DNA of 64,000 bases from Spirodela intermedia. Its lineage: Eukaryota; Streptophyta; Magnoliopsida; Alismatales; Araceae. Below the pieces are notes generated by a model. It saw only the letters and a program-made list of their open reading frames with translations, did not search any database and was not told the DNA's origin. Both the position numbers and the translations under genes were made by a program. The stretch spans positions 2,018,759-2,082,758 of the forward strand of contig LR746266.1 of the NCBI GenBank assembly GCA_902729315.2. Reading direction: 5' to 3'. This document shows positions 22,700 through 35,358 of this stretch, in pieces (within the stretch, counting starts at the first letter, position 1; each line of letters begins with the position of its first letter).

Positions 22700-25600
22700 G
22701 TTAGTTTAAGGATATGTTTTATATATTAACTCATGATAAATAACCTTATATTTGACTTAAATTGAAAAAGATAGTTTTTACATGACTAATGTTAATTTGT
22801 GGTTAATTATATCATTTTATATGATTTTTATATTCAGGGTTTTAAATTAAAATAAAGCACAATAAAATAAATAAAAAATATTAAAAAGGGAGGGGGGACC
22901 CACTAGCCAATGAGCACTTGATAGTTGACCCTATAGCTAGATGGGGATTGATAAGTCTTCATTATCATGAGTTAATAATTAGTAAATAATATAGTTTTAG
23001 CCTTAACTCATGATAAATAGACTTATATTTGTGTTAAAGTGTGAAAAGTGGTTTTCAGTTGATTAACGTGAATTTTTGGGTAATTATGTGATTTTATACG
23101 ATTTTTACAATCTTACTTTTGAGATAAATGAAGGAAAAGAAATAAAAATAAAAATAGAACAAAATGGGGGGGACCTGCCGACCAGCTGGGCCCACAAGTG
23201 GGTCGGAAGCGTAGTCAGGCAAGAGCCGCGAGCAGGGGCTCGAGCGGCTTGAACCGATGGGGGCACATGTGCGCCACTCCCCTTCCACGTCACCGGTGGC
23301 CAGCTGACTATGGGGCAAGGAGTGGTCGTATATACGCAAGAAAGGGACTTGATCGGAAATGTAATATTACTTTATATTCGCCAGAAACTTTGGTGCACAA
23401 CCGATGTGGGACTTAACCTGCGTCACCTTCCCCAGAAAGGGCGGGCAACTAGCATGGGTTTGAATCCTCTTAGAGCCAAAACTCATATTTTTTTATCTGA
23501 TTATCGCAACTTTCCTACAGATCGCCAATGAAGGATTAAGCAACCAAAATTGCTAGATCATCGGCAAGAATCTCGTCAATGCGATTCGCGGAGCATTGTT
23601 ACTAAAATTACTGAACGATTCACAATAAAAGGATCATGAATCCATCGAGTAAAGTATCTCTGATTGATCAACAAACAAGCCGTCGCCGGGAAGAGGACAA
23701 TCCGCCGAGAGACGAGTCGCCACCTCTTGAGAGCATACCAGATGCAATGAAGAGCCTCCTCTTGCTGCGCGGACCTAAGGATGAAGCTCCCTGACACACG
23801 CCCCACCTCCATCTAGCTCCTCTTCATCGGGTGACAGCCGCCGGAGAGCCGCAAAGTCGCCGTTTTTCCGCTCCGCCGGGTGACAGCCGCCAGAGACGAT
23901 TTGACGACCCATTTCATTGATCTCTAGACTTCGCAAGGAGATCTAGAGATTGCCCACGTCGTCCTTGTCCAAGGAGAGGCTTCGAGGCCGTGGACATCGC
24001 ACGACGATCCTCCCGAACGCTCAGGATTCCAGTGCATCGCCGATGCATCGCCGCTGCAACGCTGGAACTCTGTTTTCCTGCTTTCAACTTAATTTTCGTT
24101 TCATTTAGTGATAATTTATGTGATTTAAATTTACCAAGATATACTTCATTCAATTACGATTCTTCTTGTTTTTACAGATCTTAATTTGATCAATTAAATC
24201 GTCTGTAATCGCTTATGTAAGAATCGTTGGACGGAACTCTATTTCTGCTCGATTTGCGTTCATTGGGAGCTGACATCATCTTGATGTCCGCACCCTTATT
24301 TCCCTTTTTCATGAATTTTAAATATATTTTCTTTTCATTTCTTAGTATAAAATTTCTAGAAAATAGTATTCTTTGAGAAAAATTCTGAATAATTACCAGA
24401 TATTATATTACATCCCTGTGATCGACATGAAAAATTACTACTATATTTGAAAGTTTTATTGAATTATAATTGTTATATTTGTCCAGAAATACTTCTAAAT
24501 ATCTGAAAATTCATATTTTCTAGTTTTATAAATGTTAAATTTGCGTGATTTACTATACAACGACTGAGTCACGTGAGGGACTACTTAAGTGTGTGGACCT
24601 AGACTGAGTAGAATCACAAGTCAGGCTCAAACGACTTGAGAACTCATGTGGAGCATGTGTGCATCACTCTTCAACCTCATTGATGGGCAAGCCAATGTGT
24701 TGGGCTAAGTATGATCTTGTCATGTGTTGTGTGGGGGTGGATTGTTTGTTATCTTTTCTCATCAGGTGCTCTTGGTTATCTTTTTTTTTGGAGAAGGCAT
24801 CTAAATACATAAGATACTCTAGACTTATATTAATCTACAACTTCTCAAAACAATTGATGTCGAACTGAACTGTGGGCAACTCTCATTAGTTGAAATAATG
24901 TCAAAAATGGCATTGCATAAAGAGAGGGTAGCACATTTATGTTTCATTGTTTCAAGAGTATAATGAAAAATTGTTAACTTCACTTATGCAGCCATGTGAC
25001 TGTCCAAGGTTCAAAGATCAATGACCCCAAAATATATTTTTCTCTATTTTGGCACCATAGTTTTCCTATTGGAAACGACCAATAGAAAAAATTGAGAGAA
25101 ATGGTTGATTGTTGAAGGAATATTGGTCAATAAAAAATTAGGATCTTCAACAACATCTTTTGACAAATTTTGAGTAAAAAAATAGAAGCTTTTTAGAGGG
25201 AATTACATCTCCTACTGGTCTACAAACATGTTATCATCAAGAATAGAGAGATCTAATAAGAGAGTTGTTGTAGTCTCTTCAGAGTATTCTATTTCTATAG
25301 GAGCATCCTCTTATTATATGGACCTGAGGAAGAAACTACTTGAGATGTGTTCTACCTTTATTATTCTGAGTTACACCAAGTGACAACTATTTGAGGATCA
25401 TTTTTATCAACTTAAATTATGTCAATTGACAACTAATATAGACCCACTTCATTACTGTCTTTCTTCTCCTTCTGGACTTTGCATATGAATTTGGAGAATG
25501 CCCATGTTTTGTATGTCTAAGAAGAGCTTACGAGGTTGTGAACATCCCTTAGAGACCTTTCAAACATACAGATTTTGACGATTGCCTTCGTGATAGAGGA

Positions 25601-26099
25601 ACTTTATTTCACTTGTTTCTAAACTAGTTTAATATTTAAATAAATGATAATTTTCCTTGAATTTAAGTTTCAAAACTCATCTTTACTCTATTATGATTCA
25701 TTTAGAATTTTTAGATCTTGATTTATTTCATTGAATCTTCTAAAAATATTTTTACAATAATTGTTTAACAGAACTCTATTTTTCAACTAAATTACTATTC
25801 AAGCAAGTGATGACGTCTATTTAATGTCAGCGCCCAATTTTCTCTAATTTTAAAAATATTTTCTTACTATTTTTCATTGTAAAAATCTTATAAAATCATA
25901 TTGTTTGAGAAAAAAATAAAATTTAATTTGATAACGCACCCCTATGATTGACCTGAAAAATTCCCTAATATTTAGACCTTATTTTTCATTTAACTTGCTA
26001 TATTTTTATAGGAAAAAAATTAAAATCTAAAAAATAGTTTTTTTAGTTTTATAAAGTTTAAATTTACATGATTTCAACTACAACAACTAAGTCATGTAG
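22700..26099 (+). mobile_element. Old LTR H, interrupted by LTR I
   Basis: Left part about 22700-22948 (TTAACTCATGATAAATAACCT and the following GGGGGGACCCA region) and right part 24577-26099, which continues exactly where the left part stops (GTCAGGCTCAAACGACTTGAG, then the CATGTGTGCATCACTC stretch) and ends ACAACTAAGTCATGTA. The two parts together form one LTR of the family, the most diverged here, split by a younger copy. Some central segments (about 24740-25100) no longer align by eye. Confidence 0.7.
22949..24576 (+). mobile_element. Solo LTR I nested in LTR H
   Basis: It starts TGATAAGTCTTCATTATCATGAG and ends CGACTGAGTCACGTGA; 1,628 bases, the short form. Its flanks are GGGAT on the left and GGGAC on the right, a five-base target duplication with one change. 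It is better preserved than its host H. The central region gives antisense frames near 23576-23812 that also occur in other copies; I regard these as non-coding. Confidence 0.85.
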
Positions 26100-27964
26100 T
26101 TACATAATTGAAAATATGTGTAGAGTGTTGAAGATTAATTAGGCTTGTGTAGGAGATAGATAATGCTTATTTCTAGCTGGCTCTAACATTTTTCTTTGGC
26201 TCATGACTCCATGTGCTCCACACTTAAGCTCCTTAAAGTAATGCTCAGCTCCACTACCCATCATGCCAAAAGGGGCCAGCTTGTGCTCCAGTACCCTAGT
26301 TCTCAAGTTTCCCTCTCCTTCTCTCTCCTCTTTTCTCTTAAAAATCTGACATCATAATGGGCAAGTATTCGGCTTGATATTAGGCCTCATGTAATTAGTC
26401 CACTATCAAGCCCAATAGAATATCAAACTCAAAGTTCCCTTGGAAATTCTAATAAATCCAAAAAAATTCTAATTTTACTTCTATAGATTTTTCTACTTCT
26501 AAATATATATTTCTTCATCAGTAGGCTAAAACCACTATTAAATAAAAACCTTCATGATTCAAGAAAATACACATGCTATAGAATGTGTAAAAGTAAATTA
26601 TTTATTCATGTATTTCTATAAATGGTTTTAGAATCACATGGAAACGGATCTATTTTAAATGTATGCTCTTATTAAAATCCTTAGACTTCAATTACATGAA
26701 ATATGCACAAGTTTTAATGTATAAATGAGGCTTCATCAACTTGCATTCTAATATTTTTTGACAACTCAAGTATTACTTGAAATGGTGATATTTTTGTGAT
26801 TTTAGGAAGTGAAGGCCTTAAAGAAATTAATGATTTTGAGAAAAAAATTAGTTGTTATCCAAGATATCAAATCATGACTATCAAATATAATGATTGAGCT
26901 AACATCTAAACACTTGACATTGATAAAAACTATCTTTTAAATATTTCTAATTAGTATACTTTGACCATCTTCAACTCTTTACTCATATATATTGGATTTA
27001 AGTGGTGGAGATTCTATCTTAATTCTGAAATAATGTGTCATAAGTATTGAAGGTAATCATTGAACTAATATCTCAACACTTGATATAGGGATTTTTTTTC
27101 TAATTATTATAATTTAATCATGTTTTCACATTTTTACTCATATATTTTGGATTTACGGTTTTACCTAGATCAAGAAGAGCAGGATTGAATTGATCATATA
27201 CTTGTTTTAATTGAGTGAAAATTTCTAGTATTTTTGACTTTTTATTTTTTATCATCAGTTTATTTCGATTTCCTAGATATAAATCTTGATGAGACCAAAA
27301 TTTTTAGAGTGTTTCATTTCTATGTCTATCTCCACTCTCTAAGAACCCTATTGTTGGGTTCCACTATGCTTAGTAACAATCCCTCATTATTGAAAGTAAG
27401 AGTTCTAAATCATCAACATCTAATATACTAAGTAAGCTTTAAAAGTAATATTTTACATCACACATTCACACAAAAATGAATGTCCAAATCATTACTTTTC
27501 ATGGGTGACTTTTTTCCTAATTATTATTAGATTATAAATTAGTATATAGTAATGATTTTGAGAGCCAAATTCATCATAAAACAAAAAATTAAAATCATGA
27601 ACATCAAATAAAATTATTAGGTTATCATCTGGTTCTTTGGCATCATTATTATGGACCCTTGATTAATTTATATTTATTTAATTTTTACCATGTGTCCAAA
27701 AGATTACTCATAAGTGATATATGAGTATATAATCTTAATGGTAATTCAATTCATTTATGTATCTTATTTTTCATCATCTAAACCTTTTAGGGTAGTTTGG
27801 GCAATTGAAGCCAATTTATGTCCAATTTAGAATATATGTTATATTGAGGCTGAATATGAAAGTACTTAGAAATTACTCAAACTAATTTTCTAAATTATTT
27901 TCATTGAGTACAGTCATGATATATGCTGCTAAATTATGTATTTGGGATTTGATGATATGAACTA
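26100..27964. other. AT-rich spacer between LTR H and element B
   Basis: No gene seen. The first 400 bases are less AT-rich, with CT-rich tracts around 26310-26340; the rest is low-complexity. The 65-residue frame at 27234-27431 lacks any family signature. Confidence 0.4.
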
Positions 27965-29633
27965 TGATGTCTTCATTATCATGAGTTGATAATTAATAAA
28001 TAATATAGTTTTAGCTTTAACTCATGATAAATAGATTTATATTTATGATAAATTATAAAAGATAGTTTTATTTGGTTAATGTGAATTTTTGGCTAATGAT
28101 GTGATTTATGCAAATTTATATAATTTTTAGAATCCTATTTTTGAGATAAATGAAGAAAAAGAAAATAAAATAAAAAGAGGGGACCCATTGGCCAGCCGGG
28201 CTCGCAAGCAAGTTGGAAGTGCAGTCAAGGTGGAGCCGCGAGCAGGGGCTCGAGTGACTTTGGACCGATGGGGGCATGTGTGTGTCACTCCTTTTCCACA
28301 TCACCGGTGGCTAGCCGAATGTGGGGCAAGGAGTGGTCGTACACATGTGAGAAAGGGACTCATTGATTCCCAAATCTCATATTACTATATATTTGTCTCA
28401 AAACTCAACATATAATCGATGGGAAATTAAACCTGATTACACCTTCCTTGGAATAATTTTATGATTTTAATACAAAAAATATCCTTTATTTATAACAACA
28501 AGATATCATAATGATGTCACTGTATAAGGGTATTTGAGAACTTATTTTTTATTTGATTAAACTGTGATTTTTCTATAGATCATCGGTGAAGGATTAAGCC
28601 ATCAGAATTGTTTAATTATCGACAAAAATCTCATCAACGCAATTCGCAGAATATTATTACAAAAATTACTGAACGATTCATGATAAAAAGATTACAAATC
28701 TATTGAGTAAATCATCTATGAATCATCGATGAACAAGTCGTCGTCAAGAAAAGGATGATCTATTTGGAGACAAGTTGCCACCTCTTGAGAGTGTACCAGA
28801 TGCAATGAAGAGTCTTCTTTTGTTGCGTGGACTTGAGGGTGAAGCTCCCTAACACATACATGACCTCCATCCAGTTCCTCTCTGTCGGGTGATAGTTGAC
28901 AGAGGGCCCCAAAATCGTCATTTTTCTACTTCGTCAGGTGATAGCTGCCGAAGATGATACGACGACCCATTTCATTGGTCTTCAGACTTTGTAAGAAGAT
29001 CTAGAAATTACCAATATTGTCCTTGTCCAAGGAGAGCCTTTGAGGCCATAGACACTACATGACAATCCTCTCAAACACTTTGGATTCCAGTGCATTATCG
29101 ACGTATTGTCACCGTAATATTGGAACTCTATTTTTCCTTCTTTTAACTTAGTTTTTGCTTCATTTAGTGAAAATTTGTGTGATTTAAATTTTCCAAACTA
29201 CTCTTTATTCAATTAAGATTCTTCTAGTTTTTACAGATCTTAACTTAACTAATTAAATCATATGTAATTATTTACGTAAGAATCACCGAGTGAGACTCTA
29301 TTTCTATTGGGTTTGCATTCGTCGGGCACTGACATCATCTTGATGCCTGCACCCCTTATTCTCTTTTTCATGAATTTTAAATATATTTCATGTTCATTTC
29401 TTAATCTAAAATTAATTAAAAAATCATATTCTTTGAGAAAAGTTCTAAAATATAACCTGATATTATATTACATTCCTATGATCAATCTATTTTTTTACTA
29501 TTTTTGGAAGTTTTCTTGAAATATAATTGATATATTTATTTAAAAATACTTCTAAATATCTAAAAATTAGTATTTTCTAGTTTTATAAATTTTAAATTTA
29601 CATGATTTACTATACAATGACTTGGTCATGTCA
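27965..29633 (+). mobile_element. 5' LTR of element B (TGATAAGTC family)
   Basis: It starts TGATGTCTTCATTATCATGAG (two bases lost from the usual start) and ends CTTGGTCATGTCA, 1,669 bases, followed six bases later by a tRNA-Asp-type primer site. This is the long form with CACTGTATAAGGGTATTTGAG near 28520. It pairs with the LTR pieces at 38996-39626 and 42963-43623, which share the long form. Element B is therefore an old plus-strand element whose body has been replaced or interrupted by E, A, C and D. Confidence 0.8.
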
Positions 29634-29638
29634 AATTT

Positions 29639-29658
29639 TGACATCATTGTCGGGGATC
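29639..29658 (+). other. Primer-binding site of element B (tRNA-Asp type, decayed)
   Basis: TGACATCATTGTCGGGGATC lies just after the B 5' LTR. The complement of the 3' end of plant tRNA-Asp (TGGCGCCGTTGCCGGGGATC, typical of Athila-like Ty3/Gypsy elements) differs at five positions, all C-to-T or G-to-A. It fixes the direction of B as plus and the family as Ty3/Gypsy, near Athila/Tat. Confidence 0.75.
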
Positions 29659-29770
29659 TTCTTTTAGAGTACACAAAGAAAATTAACTCTTATTTTTATT
29701 TTCTTCTTATAGAAAAAAGAAAAAAGAAAACAAAGAGCAGCAAGGTCCTTTAGAGCAAATTGAAGGAGAG

Positions 29771-31441
29771 TGACGTGACTTAGTCGTTGTATATTAAATC
29801 ACGCAAATATAAAATTTATAAAACTAGAAAATATGAATTTTCGGATATTTAGAAGTATTTTTGAACAAATATATCAATTATAATTCAATAAAACTTCCAA
29901 AGAATACCTGGTCAATCACAGGGATGTAATATAATATCTGGTAATTTTCCAGGTCAATCACAGGGATGTAATATAATATCTTGTAATTATTCAGAATTTT
30001 TCTCAGAGAATACTATTTTATATGAATTTTATACTAAGAAATGAAAATGAAATATATTTAAAATTCACGAAAAAAGGAAATAAGATTGCAGGCATCAGGA
30101 TGACATCAGCACCCGGCGAACGCAAATCGGGCGGAAACAGAGTTCCACCTGGTGATTTTTATGTAAGCGATTATAGACGATTTAATTGATCAAATTAAAA
30201 TTGGTAAAAGACGGAAGAATCGTAATGAAATGAAGTATATGTTGGTAAATTTAAAATCAACAAATTATCACTAAATGAAACGAAAATTAAGTTGAAAGTA
30301 GGAAAACAGAGTTCTGGCGTCGCGACGGCGATGCGTCAGCAATGCACCAGAATTCTAAGTGTTCGGGAGGATCGTCGTGCAGTGTCTACTACCTCGAAGG
30401 CTCTCCTTGGACACGGACAACGTGGGCAATCTCTAGATCTTCTCGCGAAGTCTAGAGATTAATGAAATGGGTCGTCGAATCGTCTCCGGCGGTTGTCACC
30501 TGGCGGAGCGGAAATATGGCAACTTTGCGGCTCTCCGACGGCTCTCACCCGACAGAGAGGAGCTGGATGTAGGTGGGGCGCGTGTCAGGGAGCTTCATCC
30601 TCAGGTCCGCGCAGCAAGAGGAGGCTCTTCATCGCATCTGGTATGCTCTCAAGAGGTGGTGACTCGTCTCCCAGTGGATCGTCCTCTTCCTGACAACAGC
30701 TTGTTCGTTGATCAATCGGAGATGATTTACTCAATGGATTCGCGATCCTTTTATCACAAATCGTTCAACAATTTTAGTAGCAACGGTCCGCGAATCGCGT
30801 TGACGAGATTTTCGCCGATGATCCAGCGATTCTCGTTGCTTAATCCTTCACCGACGATCTAAAGGAAAGTCGCGATAATTAGATAAAAATATATGACTTT
30901 TTGACTTTGGGAGGATTCGAACCCGCGCCGGTTGTCCGCCCCTTTTGAGGAAGGTGTGACGCGGGTTTAGTCCCACATCGGTTGTACGCTGATTTTTCGA
31001 GCGAATATATAGTAATGTTACATTTCTAAGCAAAGTTCCTTCTCTCATGTGTACGACCACTGCTTGCCCCATAGCTGGCTGGCCACCGGTGACATGGAAG
31101 GGGAGTGGCGCACACGTGCCCCTATCGGTCCAAGCCGCTCGAGCCCCTACTTGCGGCTACTCCCCGACTGAGCTTCCGACCCGCTTGCGGGCCCGACTGG
31201 CCGGCAGGTCCTCCCATTTTGCAATATTTTAGTTTTATTTCTTTTTCTTCATTTATGTCAAAAGTAAAACTGTAAAAATCATATAAATTCATGTAAAATC
31301 ACATATTTACCTAAAAAATCACATTAATAAACTGAAAACCACTTTTCACTCTTTAACATAAATATAAGTCTATTTATCATAAGTTAAGGCTAAAACTATA
31401 TTATTTACTAATTATTAACTCATGATAATGAAGACTTATCA
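29771..31441 (-). repeat. 3' LTR of element E
   Basis: 1,671 bases, short form, close to the LTR of D. A 42-base segment (GGTCAATCACAGGGATG...) is repeated in tandem at about 29911 and 29953, which accounts for its extra length. The tRNA-like B box is intact in reverse near 30912. Confidence 0.85.
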
Positions 31442-33076
31442 TACCCCCCAACTTAAATCATTGCTAGTCCCTTAGCAATGGAATTACGAAAATAAAAATT
31501 TACAAATCTCAAACATCATATTTCAATACAGAAAAAAATAAATACAATTAGAAATGATGCACCTTTAAACACTTTGGATTCTTATATCAAGTATCTAAGA
31601 ATGATGTCAAGAACTTAAATGTTTAAACACTCCTTGAAATAACAATCTAGACTTCACTTCTTCTATTCACATCTTTATCACTTCTTCACTCATAGATATA
31701 TTTACAAGATGTTCTAATTATCAATAATCATCCAAGAATAATATTGATCCTACATTTCCCTTTTTCCATGGCTTGATTTTTGAAGTTTGCACTATATTTC
31801 TTCCTTCTTTTATAGTGGATAAGTAGCTTTTCCTGTAGACAAATTTCGACAATGAGAATGATGTCTCACACCCTCCATGTGTACTCTTCATTTTCAAGGC
31901 TTTCACTTTATCCACTTATTTTGCAGCAAGCATTTTTCTATACACGATTTTCGACAATGAGAATGATGTCTCACACCCTCTATGTGTACTCTTCGTTTCT
32001 AGATTTTTCACATTGCTCTCTCTCTTTTTTTTTTTTTTCAAAATAAGTGATTTCTCCTCACAAGTCCTATAGATCAAGGTGCAAAAATCTCCATTAAACT
32101 CAAATGATCAATCAAATTTTCACATCAAGTAAATACTATTCATCAAGATCATGAAGTGAAAATCTGTAAAATCAAATCCATATTATCGATCATGTATCCA
32201 AGGAGTATTCCAACATTTCATGCTACTAGATCATTCTTTTGAATCAATAATAATCTTCCTAGTATCTTTTGGTATCAATCAATCTAATTGATTTAATTTT
32301 TCATGCATGCAATATGATGTAGAAATTTGTAAATTAGATAGTTCTGACAGTTTTGTTTTCTGTTTTCTGTTTTCAGTTCTATTTTTAGCAGCAATAAATT
32401 TGTCAAAAATAAATCAAAACTATCTTCTTTATAGCTGTAATTTCGAATTTCAGTAATATATATCTAGGGGATTGAAATGTGAGGAAAGGGTCTCTATAAT
32501 TTCAAATTTTGGGTTGTTTTTTCGTCTGCTTTTTTTGACAGTTTGTTATTCCTGACAGAAAACCAGAGCTTAAAAAAATAGATGTTGCAGTTTTTCCGAA
32601 TTTTATTTTATTTTTAATTTTTTAGTTGCTGTTCTAAGTTGAATAAAATGCAAACACATGTTCTTAATCGTCCTACAGCATAAATTAATAATGAATACTT
32701 CACCCCCCAACTTAAAAATGACATTGTCCTCAATGACATAGAAAAATCGAAATAGAATATGCAGAAAATCTAATTTTCAAGTGAAGCATGCATATATGCA
32801 AAGTTTAGCATTAAAACTGTTGTCATAAATGATAAAGCTCCGAAAGACATCACCTGAACCTCGTTTTTAATTTTCTACTTCGTCTTACACTCCTCCACCT
32901 ACACTTTTTTGAAAAAACAAATACAGAAACAAGTACTGCGAATTTCTAAGAAAAACAGAGCTTAAAAAAAAATCAAACAGAATGAAATAAAAACCATGGG
33001 TTGCCTCCCATGCAGCGCTGAATTTAATTTCTTCAGCTGGACAGCTCTTAGATCATATAAGATGATCTATGGCCAT

Positions 33077-33757
33077 TCAAATATATTTGTATCCCAAGGT
33101 AAGTTTCATGATATTCTTTTTCAAATTTAGCATAAATTCATATACTTCATATATATACCTTGACATACTTTCAGCCAAAACAAAATGGAAATTAAAAAAA
33201 TCTTCCCAAAAATAATATTTCCATTTTGAAAAGAATCTTTCCTCATTTCTATCTTGTTTTGTAAGGCTCTCATTCATTAATAAATACTTTCTATTAATAG
33301 ACCATAAAATGTGATCAGGCCATATAATTTTCAAATGAGCTCTTACCCAATCTAGAATTTTTTCATCTAAATTGATATCTCGAATTCTTCCACTCACCCA
33401 TTTCTTAATGTGTTCTTTTATCTGCATAATCTTCCCCTACTCCGTTTTATCTTCTATACATATTTGTTCAATTTGCGAGGAGTGAAATATTTCAAGCTTA
33501 GAAATAATTCTAATGGGCTGTGGGTTTTGAAGGATGGAAGGATTGTCTTCTTTAATCTTAGATCTAATGAATTCAGTAAAATTCAAATTTTCTCCTCCAA
33601 AATTATCTCTATATTCATATTCATTATTTTCGTTTCTCCCCATTAGTTGAATCAACTCTTTTTTTAGCTTTTCGTTTCTCAACTCATCAAATTCTTCATC
33701 TTCCCAAGAGCTATCTTTTAATTTCGGTATATGATATACATCATCGTCAACATCCAT
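33077..33757 (-). pseudogene. Gag-derived frame of element E, broken by one stop
   Basis: Two frames in the same phase, 33757-33437 and 33427-33077, are separated by a TAG where the D copy has CAG. The first part contains acidic and Asn/Glu-rich sequence (MDVDDD, SSWEDEEFDELRNEKL). The second contains RDINLDEKILDWVR, IWPDHILWSINRK and an aromatic stretch (FFSKWKYYFWEDF). I do not recognise a domain in the second part; it is shared with A and D at a high level, so it belonged to the element's coding region. Confidence 0.6.
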
Positions 33758-33906
33758 GGCTACAAATTATGATTAGATTTATTAATTTCGTCTCCTACAT
33801 CTCCCAAATCAACTGATTTTTCCTCACCTGAAATATGTTTTTCTTTATTTGTGTCCTTACTCCCTTCTACTAAAAATTATTAACTCATGATAATGAAGAC
33901 TTATCA

Positions 33907-35300
33907 ATACCCAAGTGGCTGTTTAATATAATTTTTTATAATAGATTATTAGAACAACATAGAAATATAATTGATTCTATATGTGGAAGAGCTTTTATGG
34001 AGAAAATCCTTGATATTTAAACCCTTTATGAGAGTTTAAGTAAAAATTGTAGAGACCAAGTCTCTTTTAAGTTATATGATAGGAAGAGAAGAGAGGAATT
34101 TGTGAATTACATCATGATGATGATACTAATTCAAGAAATGAGGTTAATCAGATTAATGAAAGATTAGAAAAACTTGATTTACTTATTGAGAATATTAGAA
34201 AGCCTCATAACCTTCAATTTAATACATATAGTACATGTCATATGTATAATGAAAATGATTATTCCGAATTTTAATGCTATAATTTAGATCAATCATTTTA
34301 GCTTAGGTAAGAGCAAGTGTAAGTAGCCCATGATTTTAATAAAAATAGGGAGTATTTTTCTAATTCTCTAATCTTAATTGGGGGAATAATTTTTCGTGAA
34401 AAGACCTAAATAATATTCACAATCTAGAAGTACTTAGACCCAATTCAAATTCTGAATTTCATCTAAATTTTAGTAGAAGGGAGTAAGGACAGAAATGAAG
34501 AAAAACATATTTCAAGTGAGAAAAAATCAGTTGATTTGGGAGATGTAGGAGACGAAATTAATAAATCTAATCATAATTTTGCAGCCATGGATATTGATTG
34601 TGAGGATTATGATGTATATCATATACCGAAATTAAAAGATAGCTCCTAGGAAGATGAAGAATTTGATGAATTGAGAAACGAAAAGCTAGAAAAAGAGTTG
34701 ATTCAACTAATGGGGAGAAACGAAAATAATAAATATGAATATAGAGATAATTTTGGAGGAGAAAATTTGAATTTTACTAAATTCATTAGATCTGAGATTA
34801 AAAAAGACAATCCTTCCATCCTTCAAAACCCACATCCCATTAGAATTACTTCTAAGCTTGGAATATTTCACTCCTCGAGAATTGAACAAATATGTATGGA
34901 AGATAAAATGGAGTAGGGGAAGATTATGCAGATAAAAGAAGACATTAAGAAATGGATGAATGGAAGAATTAGAGATATCAATTTAGATGAAAAAATTTTA
35001 GATTGGGTAAGAGCTAATTTGAAAATTATATGGCCTGATCACATTTTATGGTCTATTAATAGAAAGTATTTATTAATGAATGAGAGCTTTAAAAAATAAG
35101 ATAGAAATAAGGAAAGATTCTTTTCAAAATGGAAATATTATTTTTGGAAATTTTTTGTTAATTTCCATTTTATTTTGGCCGAAAGTATGTCAAGGTATAT
35201 ATATGAAGTATACGAATTTATGCTAAATCTGAAAAAGAATATCATGAAACTTACCTTGGGATACAAATATATTTTGATGGCCATAGATCATCTTATATGA
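33907..35300 (+). pseudogene. Gag and downstream domain of element A, with nonsense changes
   Basis: At 33911-34020 the translation matches the middle of Ty3/Gypsy gag (KWLFNIIFYNRLLEQHRNIIDS..GRAFMEK region). A stretch around 34340-34400 resembles the Asn/Ser/Trp-rich segment after gag in Athila-like elements. From about 34459 it matches the frame of D and E. Stops relative to D are TAG for Trp near 34648, TAG for Gln at 34914-34916 and TAA for Gln near 35097; each can arise by one C-to-T or G-to-A change. About 450 bases present in D (acidic centre) are deleted. Confidence 0.65.
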
Positions 35301-35340
35301 TCTAAGAGCTGTCCAGCTGGAGACATTAAATTCAGCGCTG

Positions 35341-35358
35341 CATGGGAGGCAACCCATG
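35341..35358. other. Palindrome CATGGG-aggcaa-CCCATG after the coding region
   Basis: A six-base perfect inverted repeat with a six-base loop, just after the gag-derived frame of A. It is present in reverse in E (about 32995-33013) and D (about 46802-46820). The same kind of phrase (GGGAGGCAACCC) follows the coding region of many Athila/Tat elements, supporting the family assignment. Confidence 0.7.

Larger units (their letters stand above)
29771..33906 (-). mobile_element. Element E, minus strand, internally deleted
   Basis: Read on the minus strand: 32 bases of the 5' LTR (33906-33875, TGATAAGTCTTCATTATC...), a jump straight to the gag-derived frame (from about 33876), the non-coding 3' part with an internal purine tract (about 32702-32716), the true polypurine tract (31442-31455) and a complete 3' LTR (29771-31441). 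Most of the 5' LTR, primer site, leader and gag N-terminal half are gone, joined through a short AATT-like overlap. It lies after the leader of element B. Flanks (GAGAG left, ATACC right) do not match, so the insertion site has since been rearranged. Confidence 0.8.
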
